Shown one piece after another: positions 19,023 through 28,392 of a stretch of 64,000 bases of DNA. Position 1 is the first letter of the stretch, and every line of letters begins with the position of its first letter. The notes under the pieces were generated by a model that did no database searches, was not told where the DNA came from, and saw only the letters and a program-made list of their open reading frames with translations. Source of the DNA: Pedobacter foliorum (GTDB lineage Bacteria > Bacteroidota > Bacteroidia > Sphingobacteriales > Sphingobacteriaceae); the NCBI RefSeq assembly GCF_013266735.1, contig NZ_JABSNU010000001.1, positions 806,001 to 870,000 of the forward strand, in the 5' to 3' direction. The translations under genes were made by a program, and so were the position numbers.

Positions 19023-19056
19023 AATTATTATTTTAGCACTTACCTAATAGAACTGT

Positions 19057-20196
19057 ATGAAAAAGATAAAATTTGGAACGCTGAGTCTTCTTGGCATGTT
19101 GTTGTGCCTGCAAGCTTGTACCGGCCCAAACAAAACGAACACTAAAAATGCTAACCCCGATACCCTCGCTATGGACCAAAAAAAAGACCAGCAGATGAAC
19201 CTGTATACACTCAGAAATAAGAACGGAAGTTCGGTGACCATTACCGACTATGGTGCCAGAATTGTATCCCTGACAGTCCCTGATAAAGACAATAAGCTGA
19301 CAGATGTAGTTTTGGGTTATGCGAATTTGAAGTCCTATAAAAAACAGGGAGAGCCATTTTTCGGAGCCATTATCGGGAGGTATGGGAACCGGATCGGTAA
19401 AGGTAAATTCTCCCTTGACGAGGAAGTATATCAATTGCAACTAAATGATGGAAAGAATACCTTACATGGTGGGCTCGATGGTTTTCATGCGAAGACATGG
19501 CGTGTGAAGCAACAGGACTCCTCCAGAATTGATTTCTTTTATACTGCTGCGGATGGCGAGGGCGGTTACCCTGGGAAGCTAGATGTGCAGGTGACCTATA
19601 CTTTCAGTGAGGACAATGCCCTAAAAATTCATTACCTGGCAACAAGTGATAAAAATACGGTTGTTAATTTAACCAATCATGCCTATTTCAATCTGAACGG
19701 GGAGGGGAATCCTTCTATTTTAGATCACCAACTCGCTATTCAAGCCGATGCTTATACGCCGGTAGACTCTACCCTAATTCCAACAGGTGCAATCACTTTA
19801 GTGAAGGGTACACCCTTTGATTTTACAAAAGCTAAAATGATAGGGAAGGACATTGATGAAAACAATCAGCAGCTGGGTTTTGGTAAAGGGTATGATCATA
19901 ATTTTGTGCTAAATCGTCACACCTTGGAACAACCGGTGGCGCGTGTCAGTAGTCCTTTAACAGGTATTCGCATGGAGGTGTTTACCACTGAGCCAGGGCT
20001 TCAATTCTACAGCGGCAATTTTCTAACCGGAAAGGATAAAGATGGAAAAGGAGGGGTATCATATCCGTTTCGTTCAGCATTCTGTCTGGAAACCCAGCAT
20101 TTTCCGGATTCCCCGAATAAGGAGAATTTTCCATCCACAGTTCTTAAACCAGGCGCTGAGTACCAAAGCACAACCATCTATAAATTCTCTAAGTGA
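19057..20196 (+). CDS. Aldose 1-epimerase (mutarotase), lipoprotein
   Basis: Interconverts alpha and beta anomers of free aldoses. The 379-residue protein begins with a lipoprotein signal (lipobox LQAC, Cys22), so it is anchored in the cell envelope, unlike the cytosolic GalM at 61 kb. Active-site pieces are HGGLDGFHAKTW, LTNHAYFNL (catalytic His) and the C-terminal FCLETQHFPDSP with the catalytic Glu. Operator C lies 35 bases upstream. An envelope mutarotase would speed uptake of arabinose freed by glycosidases. A counterpart sits in the arabinose locus of Bacteroides. Confidence 0.95.
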   Translation: MKKIKFGTLSLLGMLLCLQACTGPNKTNTKNANPDTLAMDQKKDQQMNLYTLRNKNGSSVTITDYGARIVSLTVPDKDNKLTDVVLGYANLKSYKKQGEPFFGAIIGRYGNRIGKGKFSLDEEVYQLQLNDGKNTLHGGLDGFHAKTWRVKQQDSSRIDFFYTAADGEGGYPGKLDVQVTYTFSEDNALKIHYLATSDKNTVVNLTNHAYFNLNGEGNPSILDHQLAIQADAYTPVDSTLIPTGAITLVKGTPFDFTKAKMIGKDIDENNQQLGFGKGYDHNFVLNRHTLEQPVARVSSPLTGIRMEVFTTEPGLQFYSGNFLTGKDKDGKGGVSYPFRSAFCLETQHFPDSPNKENFPSTVLKPGAEYQSTTIYKFSK

Positions 20197-20235
20197 TAGT
20201 AAGACTACATTAAAACACTTTCATCTATACTCTTG

Positions 20236-20287
20236 AAAATCCCCGTAATCAGGAACCTTGTAGTCGTCCTGAGTTTACGGGGATTTT
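20236..20287. terminator. Bidirectional terminator
   Basis: Arms aaaatccccgtaa + tcagga pair with tcctga + ttacggggatttt (20236-20254 with 20267-20287, a 2-base bulge). It is placed between the convergent epimerase and GH43 genes. Confidence 0.85.
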
Positions 20288-20389
20288 GATTATTAGGTTT
20301 TTCTTTAAGCTTTGGACAAAGATTCTTTGATGTTAGTTCCTTTACCAGAATCAGTCAAAGGTAGATAGGGCAACGTTGAATTGGATATG

Positions 20390-22540
20390 TTATTTGTTGA
20401 TCGGAATGCGAATACCTTTTAAAGTCGGCACTACAGGAACAATATTTCCATCTGCATCAAAATCAAGTTTGTCAATGCAAACCTCCCTGTTGTAACCGGC
20501 TGCTTCGCCCATTTTTATTCCGTTTGGTCTAGTGAACCGGTGGTATACAATGTACCATTGATCTTTACCTGGAACCTGAATAACGGAATTGTGCCCGGTT
20601 GCGTAAATGCCTTCTTTTTCATTTTTAGTTAGTACTAGGTTTTTTTCAGGGACAGTAATTTTTCCGATTGGGGAATCCGATGTTCCGTAGCGCACGCCAT
20701 AATTGGCGTCCCGAGTATCGTTTTCTGACCATAAAAAATAGTATTTTCCATTTCGGTAGAAAACTTCAGTGCCTTCACGATAGGTATGATCCGGTGTAAT
20801 TATACTGACAGCGCTTGTGTCTATAGATATCATGTCCTCATTTAGTGGCGCTACAGCCATGTAACCATTCCCCCAGTACAGGTAACTTTTGCCTGTCCTT
20901 GGATCAGTAAATACATCAGGGTCAATCTCCTGGCCATCTTTAATGTTTTTAGGATGACCGGCAATGAGTGCTTTACCGCTATCGGTAAATGGGCCTGAAG
21001 GGTCGTCGGCCACTGCAACACCTATCTTCTGAGCTGCAGTGAAGTAATAATAATACCGGTACGCCCCGTTAATCTTTTTTTCTGCGATGCTCGGCGCCCA
21101 GGCATTGCTGGTTGCCCATTTCACATCTTTGGGCAGGTTAAGGATTATCCCTTCGTCTTTCCAGTCTGCAAGGTTTGCAGAAGAGAATGTCTTAAAATAA
21201 TTGCCAGACCAACCCGTAAAGCCGTCACTGGTCGGGTAAATATGATATTTTCCTGTCTTATTGGAATAGATGATTTCCGGATCTGCATAATAACCATTGA
21301 GTATAGGGTTTAAATCAACAGCGCCTGTAATATTAAAAAATTTCGGTTGATGTCCGGGTACAGTCACTTTTACCCTGACAGGTCCTTTCGTTAAATTATA
21401 AGGGGCTTTTGGGCTAATCTGTATTCCGGGCAGCATGACAAATTCCGGATCCAGCGCTTTAAGCGACGAAGCTGTTTTCACCGGTAGATACAACCTGGCA
21501 GCAGCTGTATCTAGAACTACATTATTGAGTTTGATATTGGGACTTTGAACTGAACCTATAAACTGATCAGGACTGTACCATTTTCTTTGTAATCTGATGG
21601 CCTCCTGACTGGTGATTGGCAGTACAGTTCCGTGACGCGGATGAAAATTCATTCGAATGGAATTGTCCACTACTTTAAATTTTCTAAGATCTTTGCTCTG
21701 GGTAAACTGGTATTTTCCTTTTGTATACAGGTCATACATTAAAATATACCCCTTTCCATCGTTCAACTTGAAAACCCCGGAACCTTCTACCGGATCAGTC
21801 GTCTGCTGAACGCTACCCGGTTGCAAAACATACCCTTCTTTCAATTTGTCGGATATCGCAACCCTGATCCCCAGGTTCTTTCCTTCTGTTTTAAAAAACA
21901 GATGATATTTCCCCTGGTCATAAATGATATCCCCATCAATACATGCATGTCCTTCCGGATGGATAAAAAGTTGCTTTGGGGCTGTCTCCAGATCAGTAAA
22001 ATTTTTATTTGCATAAGCCCAATAAATAATGTCAGGTCCATCACCGTGCTGCATTGACCAGTAAAGCATATACTTGCCGGCTTGAGGGTCATAGATGGTC
22101 TGAGGTGCCCACACACGGTTCAAATTTTCATTCCCTGGAAAGCGCTTTTGAATGTTTACTACACTTGAACTCCAGGTTAGCAGGTCATCTGATTTCAGCA
22201 GTACCATGGCCCGGTTGGAATTCCATCCCTTGGCAGATACCATATCAGTAACTACCATGTAGAAGCTTTTACCGTCAGCACCTCTTAAAATATGAGGGTC
22301 TCGTACTCCGCCTGTTGAACTGATGGCAGCCGAACTGATCACTGGTTGGTTATCATTCAGAGCGCGATAGACAAAGCCGTCCTTACTGAGGGCAAAACGG
22401 ATAGATTCTTCAGATTTCTCGTTGCCGGTAAAATAGGCAAAGAGATAAGCAGTGCACTTGTTTGATTGTCCGCAGGCGAGACTAAACTGCAGCGTTACAG
22501 TAAAAAACAATAAAACGATTTTTAATTTGTATTTGTTCAT
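20390..22540 (-). CDS. Tandem GH43 glycosidase, probable alpha-L-arabinofuranosidase
   Basis: A 716-residue secreted protein (N-terminal signal, with a Cys near residue 23 that may be lipidated) with two five-bladed GH43 propellers. The first spans about 30-350: GVRDPHILRG with Asp81, VWAPQTIYD, and the HACIDGDIIYD and VEGSGVF segments. The second spans about 405-700: YYADPEIIYS with base Asp420, EIDPDVFTDP with Asp540, REGTEVFYRNG with acid Glu592 or its neighbour, and a closing RFTRPNG. Both keep acidic residues at the three catalytic positions of the family. GH43 enzymes release arabinose or xylose from arabinan or arabinoxylan. The neighbourhood favours arabinose. It lies 145 bases downstream of an AraC gene on the same strand, probably in one transcript under operator D. 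Confidence 0.9.
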   Translation of the reverse strand: MNKYKLKIVLLFFTVTLQFSLACGQSNKCTAYLFAYFTGNEKSEESIRFALSKDGFVYRALNDNQPVISSAAISSTGGVRDPHILRGADGKSFYMVVTDMVSAKGWNSNRAMVLLKSDDLLTWSSSVVNIQKRFPGNENLNRVWAPQTIYDPQAGKYMLYWSMQHGDGPDIIYWAYANKNFTDLETAPKQLFIHPEGHACIDGDIIYDQGKYHLFFKTEGKNLGIRVAISDKLKEGYVLQPGSVQQTTDPVEGSGVFKLNDGKGYILMYDLYTKGKYQFTQSKDLRKFKVVDNSIRMNFHPRHGTVLPITSQEAIRLQRKWYSPDQFIGSVQSPNIKLNNVVLDTAAARLYLPVKTASSLKALDPEFVMLPGIQISPKAPYNLTKGPVRVKVTVPGHQPKFFNITGAVDLNPILNGYYADPEIIYSNKTGKYHIYPTSDGFTGWSGNYFKTFSSANLADWKDEGIILNLPKDVKWATSNAWAPSIAEKKINGAYRYYYYFTAAQKIGVAVADDPSGPFTDSGKALIAGHPKNIKDGQEIDPDVFTDPRTGKSYLYWGNGYMAVAPLNEDMISIDTSAVSIITPDHTYREGTEVFYRNGKYYFLWSENDTRDANYGVRYGTSDSPIGKITVPEKNLVLTKNEKEGIYATGHNSVIQVPGKDQWYIVYHRFTRPNGIKMGEAAGYNREVCIDKLDFDADGNIVPVVPTLKGIRIPINK

Positions 22541-22685
22541 TTTTCAATTTGTGTTAATCATGGTACCCAAGACGGCCTGAGTGTTGTTTTTATTGTCGGT
22601 AAGCTATATATTGAAATAGGACAGCGCTTTCAAACCTCGTTGTCCAGTAAAATTACGAATTTCAACAATGTACACAGGAAGGTGT

Positions 22686-23549
22686 TCAGGTACTAAAATG
22701 TATGTTTACGTATTCTTTTGGCGTCTTATTGGTGATGGATTTGAACTGCTTATGGAAACAGGTAACGTTGTTGAAGCCCGACTCATAACAAACCTCCTTA
22801 ATGCCCATCTCTTTCTCCAACATCAGTTTCCTCGCATATCCTATACGGACTTCAGTCAGGAACAAAGAAAAGGTTTTTCCCGTGTGATTTTTAAAATACC
22901 TGCAGAATGAATGTGGAGTCAAATCCACCATTGCAGCAACTTCCTCCAAGCTAATTTTATGTTTGAAATTGCGAAGCACAAAATCATAAATTTTGTTCAG
23001 CCTCTCCTTTTTTGATAAACGGCGATCATATTTAAAACCCAAAGACGAAAGACATGGCAGTTTCTTAAAACTGGCAAAAGTTATCAGACAATCCAGCAAT
23101 GCAATTATTTTTTGCATTCCGTCGAGCTGGTAAACACATTCTATTTTTTTCTGGATGATCGCAGCACGCTTCCCTGAAATCAGTATCCCGTTTCTTGCCT
23201 TGTCCAAAAGAAATTTTATAGAAGATACTTCCGGAAGCAATAGAAATTTCTCACCCATGAAATTATCCATAAAATGTATTACAGTGGAATAGGCTGCCCC
23301 TGGGTCCTCTATCTCATGCTGATCATATTTCCAATAATGAGGCAGATCTGTTCCGATTAAAACTACGTCACCGGCTTCAAAACGCTGGATATGGTCACCA
23401 ATAAACTGTGTCCCGGAACCCTTGTGGAAGCAGATCAGTTCAATTTCCTTATGGTGATGCCAGGAATTATTGACGTTGGCAATGGTATCCTTTCTAACGC
23501 TAAAAGAGCGGTCTGCTTGATTGGGGATGCTTATTTTCCTGGGCTTCAT
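22686..23549 (-). CDS. AraC-family transcriptional regulator
   Basis: A 287-residue regulator with an N-terminal cupin-like sensor (about 20-120, with HHHKEIELICFHKGSG and FEAGDVVLIGTDLPHYW) and a C-terminal double HTH (about 185-285, VDLTPHSFCRYFKNHTGKTF and ICYESGFNNVT-like segment). Such proteins bind sugars or other ligands and usually activate adjacent catabolic genes. The GH43 gene follows in the same direction. The strongest operator copy in the window (23729-23767) lies 180 bases upstream, so this gene appears to be under the Nudix-type repressor. Confidence 0.93.
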   Translation of the reverse strand: MKPRKISIPNQADRSFSVRKDTIANVNNSWHHHKEIELICFHKGSGTQFIGDHIQRFEAGDVVLIGTDLPHYWKYDQHEIEDPGAAYSTVIHFMDNFMGEKFLLLPEVSSIKFLLDKARNGILISGKRAAIIQKKIECVYQLDGMQKIIALLDCLITFASFKKLPCLSSLGFKYDRRLSKKERLNKIYDFVLRNFKHKISLEEVAAMVDLTPHSFCRYFKNHTGKTFSLFLTEVRIGYARKLMLEKEMGIKEVCYESGFNNVTCFHKQFKSITNKTPKEYVNIHFST

Positions 23550-23728
23550 GATGCTACATTTTTTGAGTTTGACATTTTAAAGCCAGTTTTGGATGCCGAT
23601 TTTGAGTTTACTGACTACCTAAAGCATGCCTATGAATAACTCGGTAAAATGTCCTGATCAATCAATCTCAATACTGTTTTTTTAAAACGCAAGCTGCCAC
23701 ACTTGTTTAAATTGGTACTAAGATAGAT

Positions 23729-23767
23729 AATAAATAATAAACGTCAAGTAAACGTTTATTATTTATT
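23729..23767. promoter_or_regulatory. Operator copy D (AraR-like site), extended palindrome
   Basis: The core aataaacgt (23736-23744), spacer caagtaa and acgtttatt (23752-23760) is perfect. The symmetry extends outward to 16-base perfect arms (23729-23744 and 23752-23767). It is nearest the AraC-GH43 unit but could also influence the plus-strand gene at 24227. Confidence 0.82.
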
Positions 23768-23795
23768 GAAAAGAGCTAAGGTAGGCGAGTCCAGT

Positions 23796-23930
23796 CATTA
23801 CTGTATATTTCGCAGATAGTGGTTCTTCTCCACTTATGGTAGTGAACTTGGGGCCAGCTCATTCCGAAATGCCTTGACTAGCTATTCCGTGAAAATTTGA
23901 CCGCGGATAAAGTGTCTATAAAATATTAAC
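23796..23930. mobile_element. Possible IS-like non-coding remnant, copy 1
   Basis: The stretch around 23810-23860 (core atagtggttcttc, then cactt and gtgaact, then ggccag) is shared with 46812-46885. The following repeats of an attccg word resemble the non-coding terminal region of IS21-type elements of Bacteroidota as I remember them. There is no transposase. The rest of the 677-base gap 23550-24226 holds operator D and AT-rich leader sequence. Confidence 0.35.
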
Positions 23931-24226
23931 AATTCCGTTTGTTCTATAATTCTAGTATCCCATGGAGCTGATCCAAATGGAACAGAATCTCCATATTCGG
24001 TGGCTTTTGTTTAATTGTCCTTTTAAAAATTTGTCTTTTTATTTTTTACGATATACTAGTAATTAGTTACCCCGATGGGCAAAGAGATCGGCTTACCTTT
24101 ATCGCAATAAGGGTTCTTAGCCATAGCTATCTTAATTGTAAGAATATTGACGTAATTTAGTAATTACCATGCTTTTCGTGAAAAGTGATTTTTCTATAAT
24201 TATCGTTTGATATTTATCCATAAAAA

Positions 24227-25681
24227 ATGAGGGGTTACAAATTTTTAATTACAGGCTTACTATTCAGTTCTTTCGCTGTTATTTCTTACAAAGATTGCAA
24301 GGCCACAGAGGTAGAATCTTCTATGCGCTACATTTCCAATGACCGGATAAAATTGGGAATAGATTTAGCGTTAGGCGGGGCAGTGACCTATCTTTCTGAT
24401 CAGGAAAACGGGGGTAAAAATATGATAAATAGTTTCGATTGGGGCAGACAAATTCAAATGTCCTATTATAGCGGGCCATGGCCTTATATTGGTCCAAACG
24501 GTGAAAGACCAACTGCTGAGTGGGAGGGGTTGGGTTGGAATCCGATCCAGTCAGGTGATGCTGGAGGACATAGGTCCAAAGTAATTTCTTTTGAAAAAAA
24601 AGGTAATTACTCAATGCTGGTAAGGAGTATTCCTATGCAATGGCCTCATAAAACAGGTGTTCCGGGCGAGTGCATTTTTGAATGTTTGTATACTTTAAAA
24701 GGCAGTGTTGTGACCATGAAAGCTACCATTATAAACAATAGGTCAGATAAGACACAATATACCTCAAGCCCACAGGAAATGCCGGCTATCTATACCAATG
24801 GCAATTGGTACAAGGTTGTATCTTATTTGGGAGATAAACCATTTGAAGGAAAACCGACAACAACTATTGTTGATAAAACTGACAAAAAAGGCTGGCCTTG
24901 GGTACATTTTTATACTCCGGAAAACTGGGTAGCCTTACTGGACGATAAGGGATATGGAATCGGAGTTTTTCAGCCCGAAGTAATGACCTTTAATAGCGGA
25001 TTTCATCCAAATGATTCATTAAAGGGATTTGGCGGTGAAAAGGATGTTCAGACGGGCCATATCGCTCCGATTGGACGACAAATTCTGGATCATAATATCA
25101 AATGGACTTACGAAACATCGCTTATACTAGGAACAGTTAAAGATATTCGCGGCTATGCAAAAAAACATTGGCAGATAACGGCCAATCCGCGCTGGAACTT
25201 TAAGAATAATAGAGAGAACTGGTACTACTCGGGCAGTATGACCGACTCCGGATTTCCCTTAAAAGGAGGATTGGATATTACGTTTAAGAAAAATTCTGCC
25301 CTGGTAAGTCCTGTAACTTTTTGGAAAGCGTCAGAAACAGCTTACCTGGAAATAGAAGCAGAAATAAACACCTCTGATAAAGAATTATCAATAGAAGTGG
25401 AAATTCAACCAACAGGTAAATCTGATTTAACAGATTGGTTGAATTGGACAGAAGGAGCGCATATTGTGGAAAATGAAAGAAAAATAAAAGCGGCAAGCTT
25501 TCCTGAAAGTCAGGCCATTTCCTCTCAGCATAAAATCGTTGCTGATGGCACAAGTAAAAAGTATCGGATCAATCTGTCAGATATAAAAGGATATACAGGA
25601 GCTATGAAAAATCTAAAGATTAAATTCTTGAATGATGGCAAGGCAAAGATTAAAAGCATACAATTAAATGATCGTAATTAG
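24227..25681 (+). CDS. Secreted protein of unknown function, probable carbohydrate-related
   Basis: A 484-residue protein with a signal peptide (about 1-25). I do not recognise a named family. The N-terminal two thirds (about 30-325) starts with ISNDRIKLGIDLALGGAV and is rich in aromatic and Gly motifs (SYYSGPWPYIGPNG, EWEGLGWNPIQSGD), which suggests a mutarotase-like supersandwich fold as found in many carbohydrate-active proteins. The C-terminal third (about 330-484) looks like a beta-sandwich carrying FWKASETAYLEIEAEI. Upstream (23550-24226) is a long gap with operator D and an IS-like remnant. Downstream are an AraC remnant and an aldehyde dehydrogenase. Enzyme versus binding protein cannot be decided. 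Confidence 0.8.
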   Translation: MRGYKFLITGLLFSSFAVISYKDCKATEVESSMRYISNDRIKLGIDLALGGAVTYLSDQENGGKNMINSFDWGRQIQMSYYSGPWPYIGPNGERPTAEWEGLGWNPIQSGDAGGHRSKVISFEKKGNYSMLVRSIPMQWPHKTGVPGECIFECLYTLKGSVVTMKATIINNRSDKTQYTSSPQEMPAIYTNGNWYKVVSYLGDKPFEGKPTTTIVDKTDKKGWPWVHFYTPENWVALLDDKGYGIGVFQPEVMTFNSGFHPNDSLKGFGGEKDVQTGHIAPIGRQILDHNIKWTYETSLILGTVKDIRGYAKKHWQITANPRWNFKNNRENWYYSGSMTDSGFPLKGGLDITFKKNSALVSPVTFWKASETAYLEIEAEINTSDKELSIEVEIQPTGKSDLTDWLNWTEGAHIVENERKIKAASFPESQAISSQHKIVADGTSKKYRINLSDIKGYTGAMKNLKIKFLNDGKAKIKSIQLNDRN

Positions 25682-25821
25682 TTGTACCTGCCAGCAGTGA
25701 CTCAATCGTTTGTTTCTTTGAGATTGGTATTTTCATCGCGCTAGACCTAAAACTAGTCCTCCAAGTTCGTTTCAACAATTAAATTGGCTGAATTAGCTAA
25801 CGGTAAAAATGGGATTGAAGC

Positions 25822-25998
25822 CTAATTCTTCCTGAATTGTTTTCGTGAAAGCTTAACTAAAGAATTAAATTGTTTATTGAAATTAGATAAACTGTTGTAG
25901 CCGCTTTCATATGCAATTTCAAGGAAGGATTTGTCAGTTTCAATTCGTAGTCGTTTTGCATTACCAATCCTGGTTTTGTTTACAAATTGGGATCGCAC
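25822..25998 (-). pseudogene. Remnant of an AraC-family regulator (C-terminal HTH)
   Basis: The minus strand from 25998 to the stop at 25822-25824 encodes a typical end of an AraC-type HTH: SQFVNKTRIGNAKRL, then IAYESGYNSLSNFNKQF and a KQFRKN tail. No start codon or upstream domain remains, because the frame loses similarity before position 26000, where the leader of the aldehyde dehydrogenase begins. The fragment is about 57 codons. It indicates deletion of a regulator that once sat between the secreted protein and the dehydrogenase. The rest of 25682-26104 shows no gene. Confidence 0.7.
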
Positions 25999-26104
25999 AC
26001 AAATCCCATTTTTTAGGATGAGCTAAATAACAAAGTATTTTTGAGCTATACAACAAATCTGTCTTGTGGTTTTTATGTGAACTTTGTTTAAAAAACATAA
26101 GGAC

Positions 26105-27523
26105 ATGAAAAGAATAGATCAGGCTTACATCAATGGCCAATTCATAACAACACATGGAACCGAGATTTTTGAGTTGGTTAATCCTACCAATAATCAAAAA
26201 ATCGGCACATTAATTTTGGGCGATGCAAAGGACACTCAATTGGCCATCGCAGCAGCAAAAAAGGCTTTCAAAACTTTTTCTGCTACAAGTGTGACTGAGC
26301 GGATAGCGATACTCGAAAGACTAAAAAACGCAGTAAATAAAAGAAGGCAGGAACTTATCGATGTAATGGTGCTTGAATATGGGGGCACAAAGCAGTTTTG
26401 TACGATGAGTGTAGAAAATGCTATTTCAGCGTTCGACGATATGATCGCAACGTTGAAAGATTTTAAATTTCAACGGAAAGTAGGTAACAATACTTTGGTA
26501 GAGATGACACCAGTTGGTGTGGTGGGGATTATTACTCCCTGGAACTCTAGTAATAGTTTTATCTGTAGTAAACTGGCCGCTGCAATTGCCGCAGGCTGCA
26601 CTGTTGTGGTAAAGCCTAGTGAGATGAGTGGCATGCAGACGGCACTCCTGGCTGAATGTTTTCATGAAGCCAATCTGCCTGAAGGCTTATGTAATATCGT
26701 AAATGGATTGGGAAATGTTGTAGGTACGGAAATTGTAACACACCCGGATATTGCAAAAATATCATTTACAGGATCGACATTAACAGGAAAACGAATTGCC
26801 CAAATGGCAGCTGATACCGTAAAGAGGGTTACATTGGAACTGGGAGGGAAGTCACCCAATATCTTACTGGAAGATACCAATTTTGAGGTGGCAATTCCAC
26901 AGGCCATATTTGGCGCCTATATGAATAGCGGACAGGCATGCATAGCACCTACACGTTTATTGGTTCCGAAAGCTAAACTCGAAATTGTTAATCAACTGGC
27001 AAAAAGGGCTGTTGAAAGTGTAGTCGTTGGAAATCCGGCAGATGAAAAGACCAATGTGGGTCCCATGGTTTCAATAAAGCAGTATGAACGTGTACAACAC
27101 TACATCAACCTTGGTCTTGAGGAAGGAGCAACCCTTTTAGCAGGAGGCTCAGGTAAGCCCGAAGGCTTGGAAGATGGAAATTTTGTTAAGGCTACAATTT
27201 TCACCAATGTCCGTAACGATATGCGCATTGCACAGGAAGAAATTTTCGGCCCGGTACTTTCTATTATTCCTTTTGAAAATGAAGACGAAGCCGTCTCTAT
27301 AGCCAATGACACGACATATGGTTTGGCTGCATATATTACCTCTGCTGATGAAAACAGGGCTTTGCAGGTGGCTTCCCGAATTGATGCTGGTCGGATTTGC
27401 ATTAATGGTTTCAAGCACGATCCTTTAGCGCCGTTTGGGGGATTCAAACAATCTGGGATTGGCAGGGAGTTTGGTACATTTGGATTGGAGGCTTATTTGG
27501 AGCCTAAAACGATATTGGTATAG
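26105..27523 (+). CDS. NAD(P)-dependent aldehyde dehydrogenase family protein
   Basis: A 472-residue member of the ALDH superfamily, full length. ATG 26105 is preferred over an upstream TTG at 26084, which adds only seven residues. It has the proline-turn TPWNSSN and cofactor Lys in VVKPSEMSG, the nucleotide-binding FTGSTLTGK, general base Glu245 in LELGGKSP, and nucleophile Cys279 in NSGQACIAPTR. It oxidises an aldehyde to an acid with NAD(P)+. The substrate is unknown. It is followed 28 bases later by an AraC gene, likely in one transcript, so it may belong to an inducible catabolic or detoxification unit. Confidence 0.95.
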   Translation: MKRIDQAYINGQFITTHGTEIFELVNPTNNQKIGTLILGDAKDTQLAIAAAKKAFKTFSATSVTERIAILERLKNAVNKRRQELIDVMVLEYGGTKQFCTMSVENAISAFDDMIATLKDFKFQRKVGNNTLVEMTPVGVVGIITPWNSSNSFICSKLAAAIAAGCTVVVKPSEMSGMQTALLAECFHEANLPEGLCNIVNGLGNVVGTEIVTHPDIAKISFTGSTLTGKRIAQMAADTVKRVTLELGGKSPNILLEDTNFEVAIPQAIFGAYMNSGQACIAPTRLLVPKAKLEIVNQLAKRAVESVVVGNPADEKTNVGPMVSIKQYERVQHYINLGLEEGATLLAGGSGKPEGLEDGNFVKATIFTNVRNDMRIAQEEIFGPVLSIIPFENEDEAVSIANDTTYGLAAYITSADENRALQVASRIDAGRICINGFKHDPLAPFGGFKQSGIGREFGTFGLEAYLEPKTILV

Positions 27524-27551
27524 GGATAAAATAATCTATATTGTAGATACT

Positions 27552-28346
27552 ATGACTGCAAGTACTGAATACATCAATTATTCTTGTCATTTTACTGCCT
27601 TTCGAGAGGGCGAGCAGTTTGTTTCCCATTATGGACTGGGAATGGTCGTGTCTGGAGAAATGGAACTGAACGATGGAACTGAGCGTAAAATATTCAGAAA
27701 AGGGGATGTGTATCTAGTTAGAAAAAACCAGCTTTTAAAGTATGAAAAGAGACCAATAGTTGATGAAGAATTCAAATCACTATCGATTCGATTTGATGAC
27801 AGGTTACTATATGAAGCGAGTGCTCAGGAAGAATTTGTGTTAAAGGAAAAAGTTGAAACAGCTGCGTTTATTGACTTGTCTGAGGTGCAGCATCTGCGTT
27901 ATTTTATGGAATCGCTTTTGCAATATCGTGGTCTCTTAGAAAACAATGCCCCTGAACTGTTAAAACTAAAGCAAAGTGAGGCATTGCAATTGCTGTTTGC
28001 CCATAACAACAAACTTAAAGATATACTTTTTGATTTATCAGAGCCCTATAAGATCAATCTTGAAGCATTTATGCACAAAAATTACCATTTCAATGTCAAG
28101 CTAGAGCGCTTTGCTTACCTCACCGGACGTAGTTTAGCTACTTTTAAACGGGATTTTCAGAAAATATTTCAGCTATCTCCACGAACCTGGTTGCAAAAGC
28201 GGAGGTTAAAAGAAGCCTACTACCTGATCAAGCAAAAGAAATCACGACCATCCGAGATTTATCTGGATCTGGGCTTTGAGGATTTATCTCATTTTTCCTT
28301 CGCCTTTAAAAAAGAATTTGGCGTATCGCCATCACAAATAAATTAG
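27552..28346 (+). CDS. AraC-family transcriptional regulator
   Basis: ATG 27552 is chosen because the longer frame from 27435 would overlap the dehydrogenase by 89 bases with no family-like residues. The 264-residue product has a cupin-type N-terminus (about 20-110, with a GLGMVVSGEMEL strand and RKGDVYLVRKNQ) and a C-terminal AraC HTH (about 165-262, RFAYLTGRSLATFKRDF, RRLKEAYYLIKQ and DLGFEDLSHFSFAFKKEFG). It probably controls the adjacent dehydrogenase. The ligand is not predictable. Confidence 0.92.
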   Translation: MTASTEYINYSCHFTAFREGEQFVSHYGLGMVVSGEMELNDGTERKIFRKGDVYLVRKNQLLKYEKRPIVDEEFKSLSIRFDDRLLYEASAQEEFVLKEKVETAAFIDLSEVQHLRYFMESLLQYRGLLENNAPELLKLKQSEALQLLFAHNNKLKDILFDLSEPYKINLEAFMHKNYHFNVKLERFAYLTGRSLATFKRDFQKIFQLSPRTWLQKRRLKEAYYLIKQKKSRPSEIYLDLGFEDLSHFSFAFKKEFGVSPSQIN

Positions 28347-28351
28347 TATTA

Positions 28352-28392
28352 AAAACAAGGAACGAACCCGGTTTGGCCAAGTCCCTTGTTTT
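28352..28392. terminator. Candidate terminator hairpin after the AraC gene
   Basis: Arms aaaacaaggaac and gtcccttgtttt pair with one mismatch (28352-28363 with 28381-28392) right after the AraC stop. Confidence 0.5.

Noticed and set aside
22668..22910. 80-codon plus-strand frame opposite the AraC gene
   Set aside because: Antisense shadow of a clear HTH coding region.
27435..27551. Upstream start for the AraC gene
   Set aside because: Out-of-frame shadow of the dehydrogenase C-terminus.
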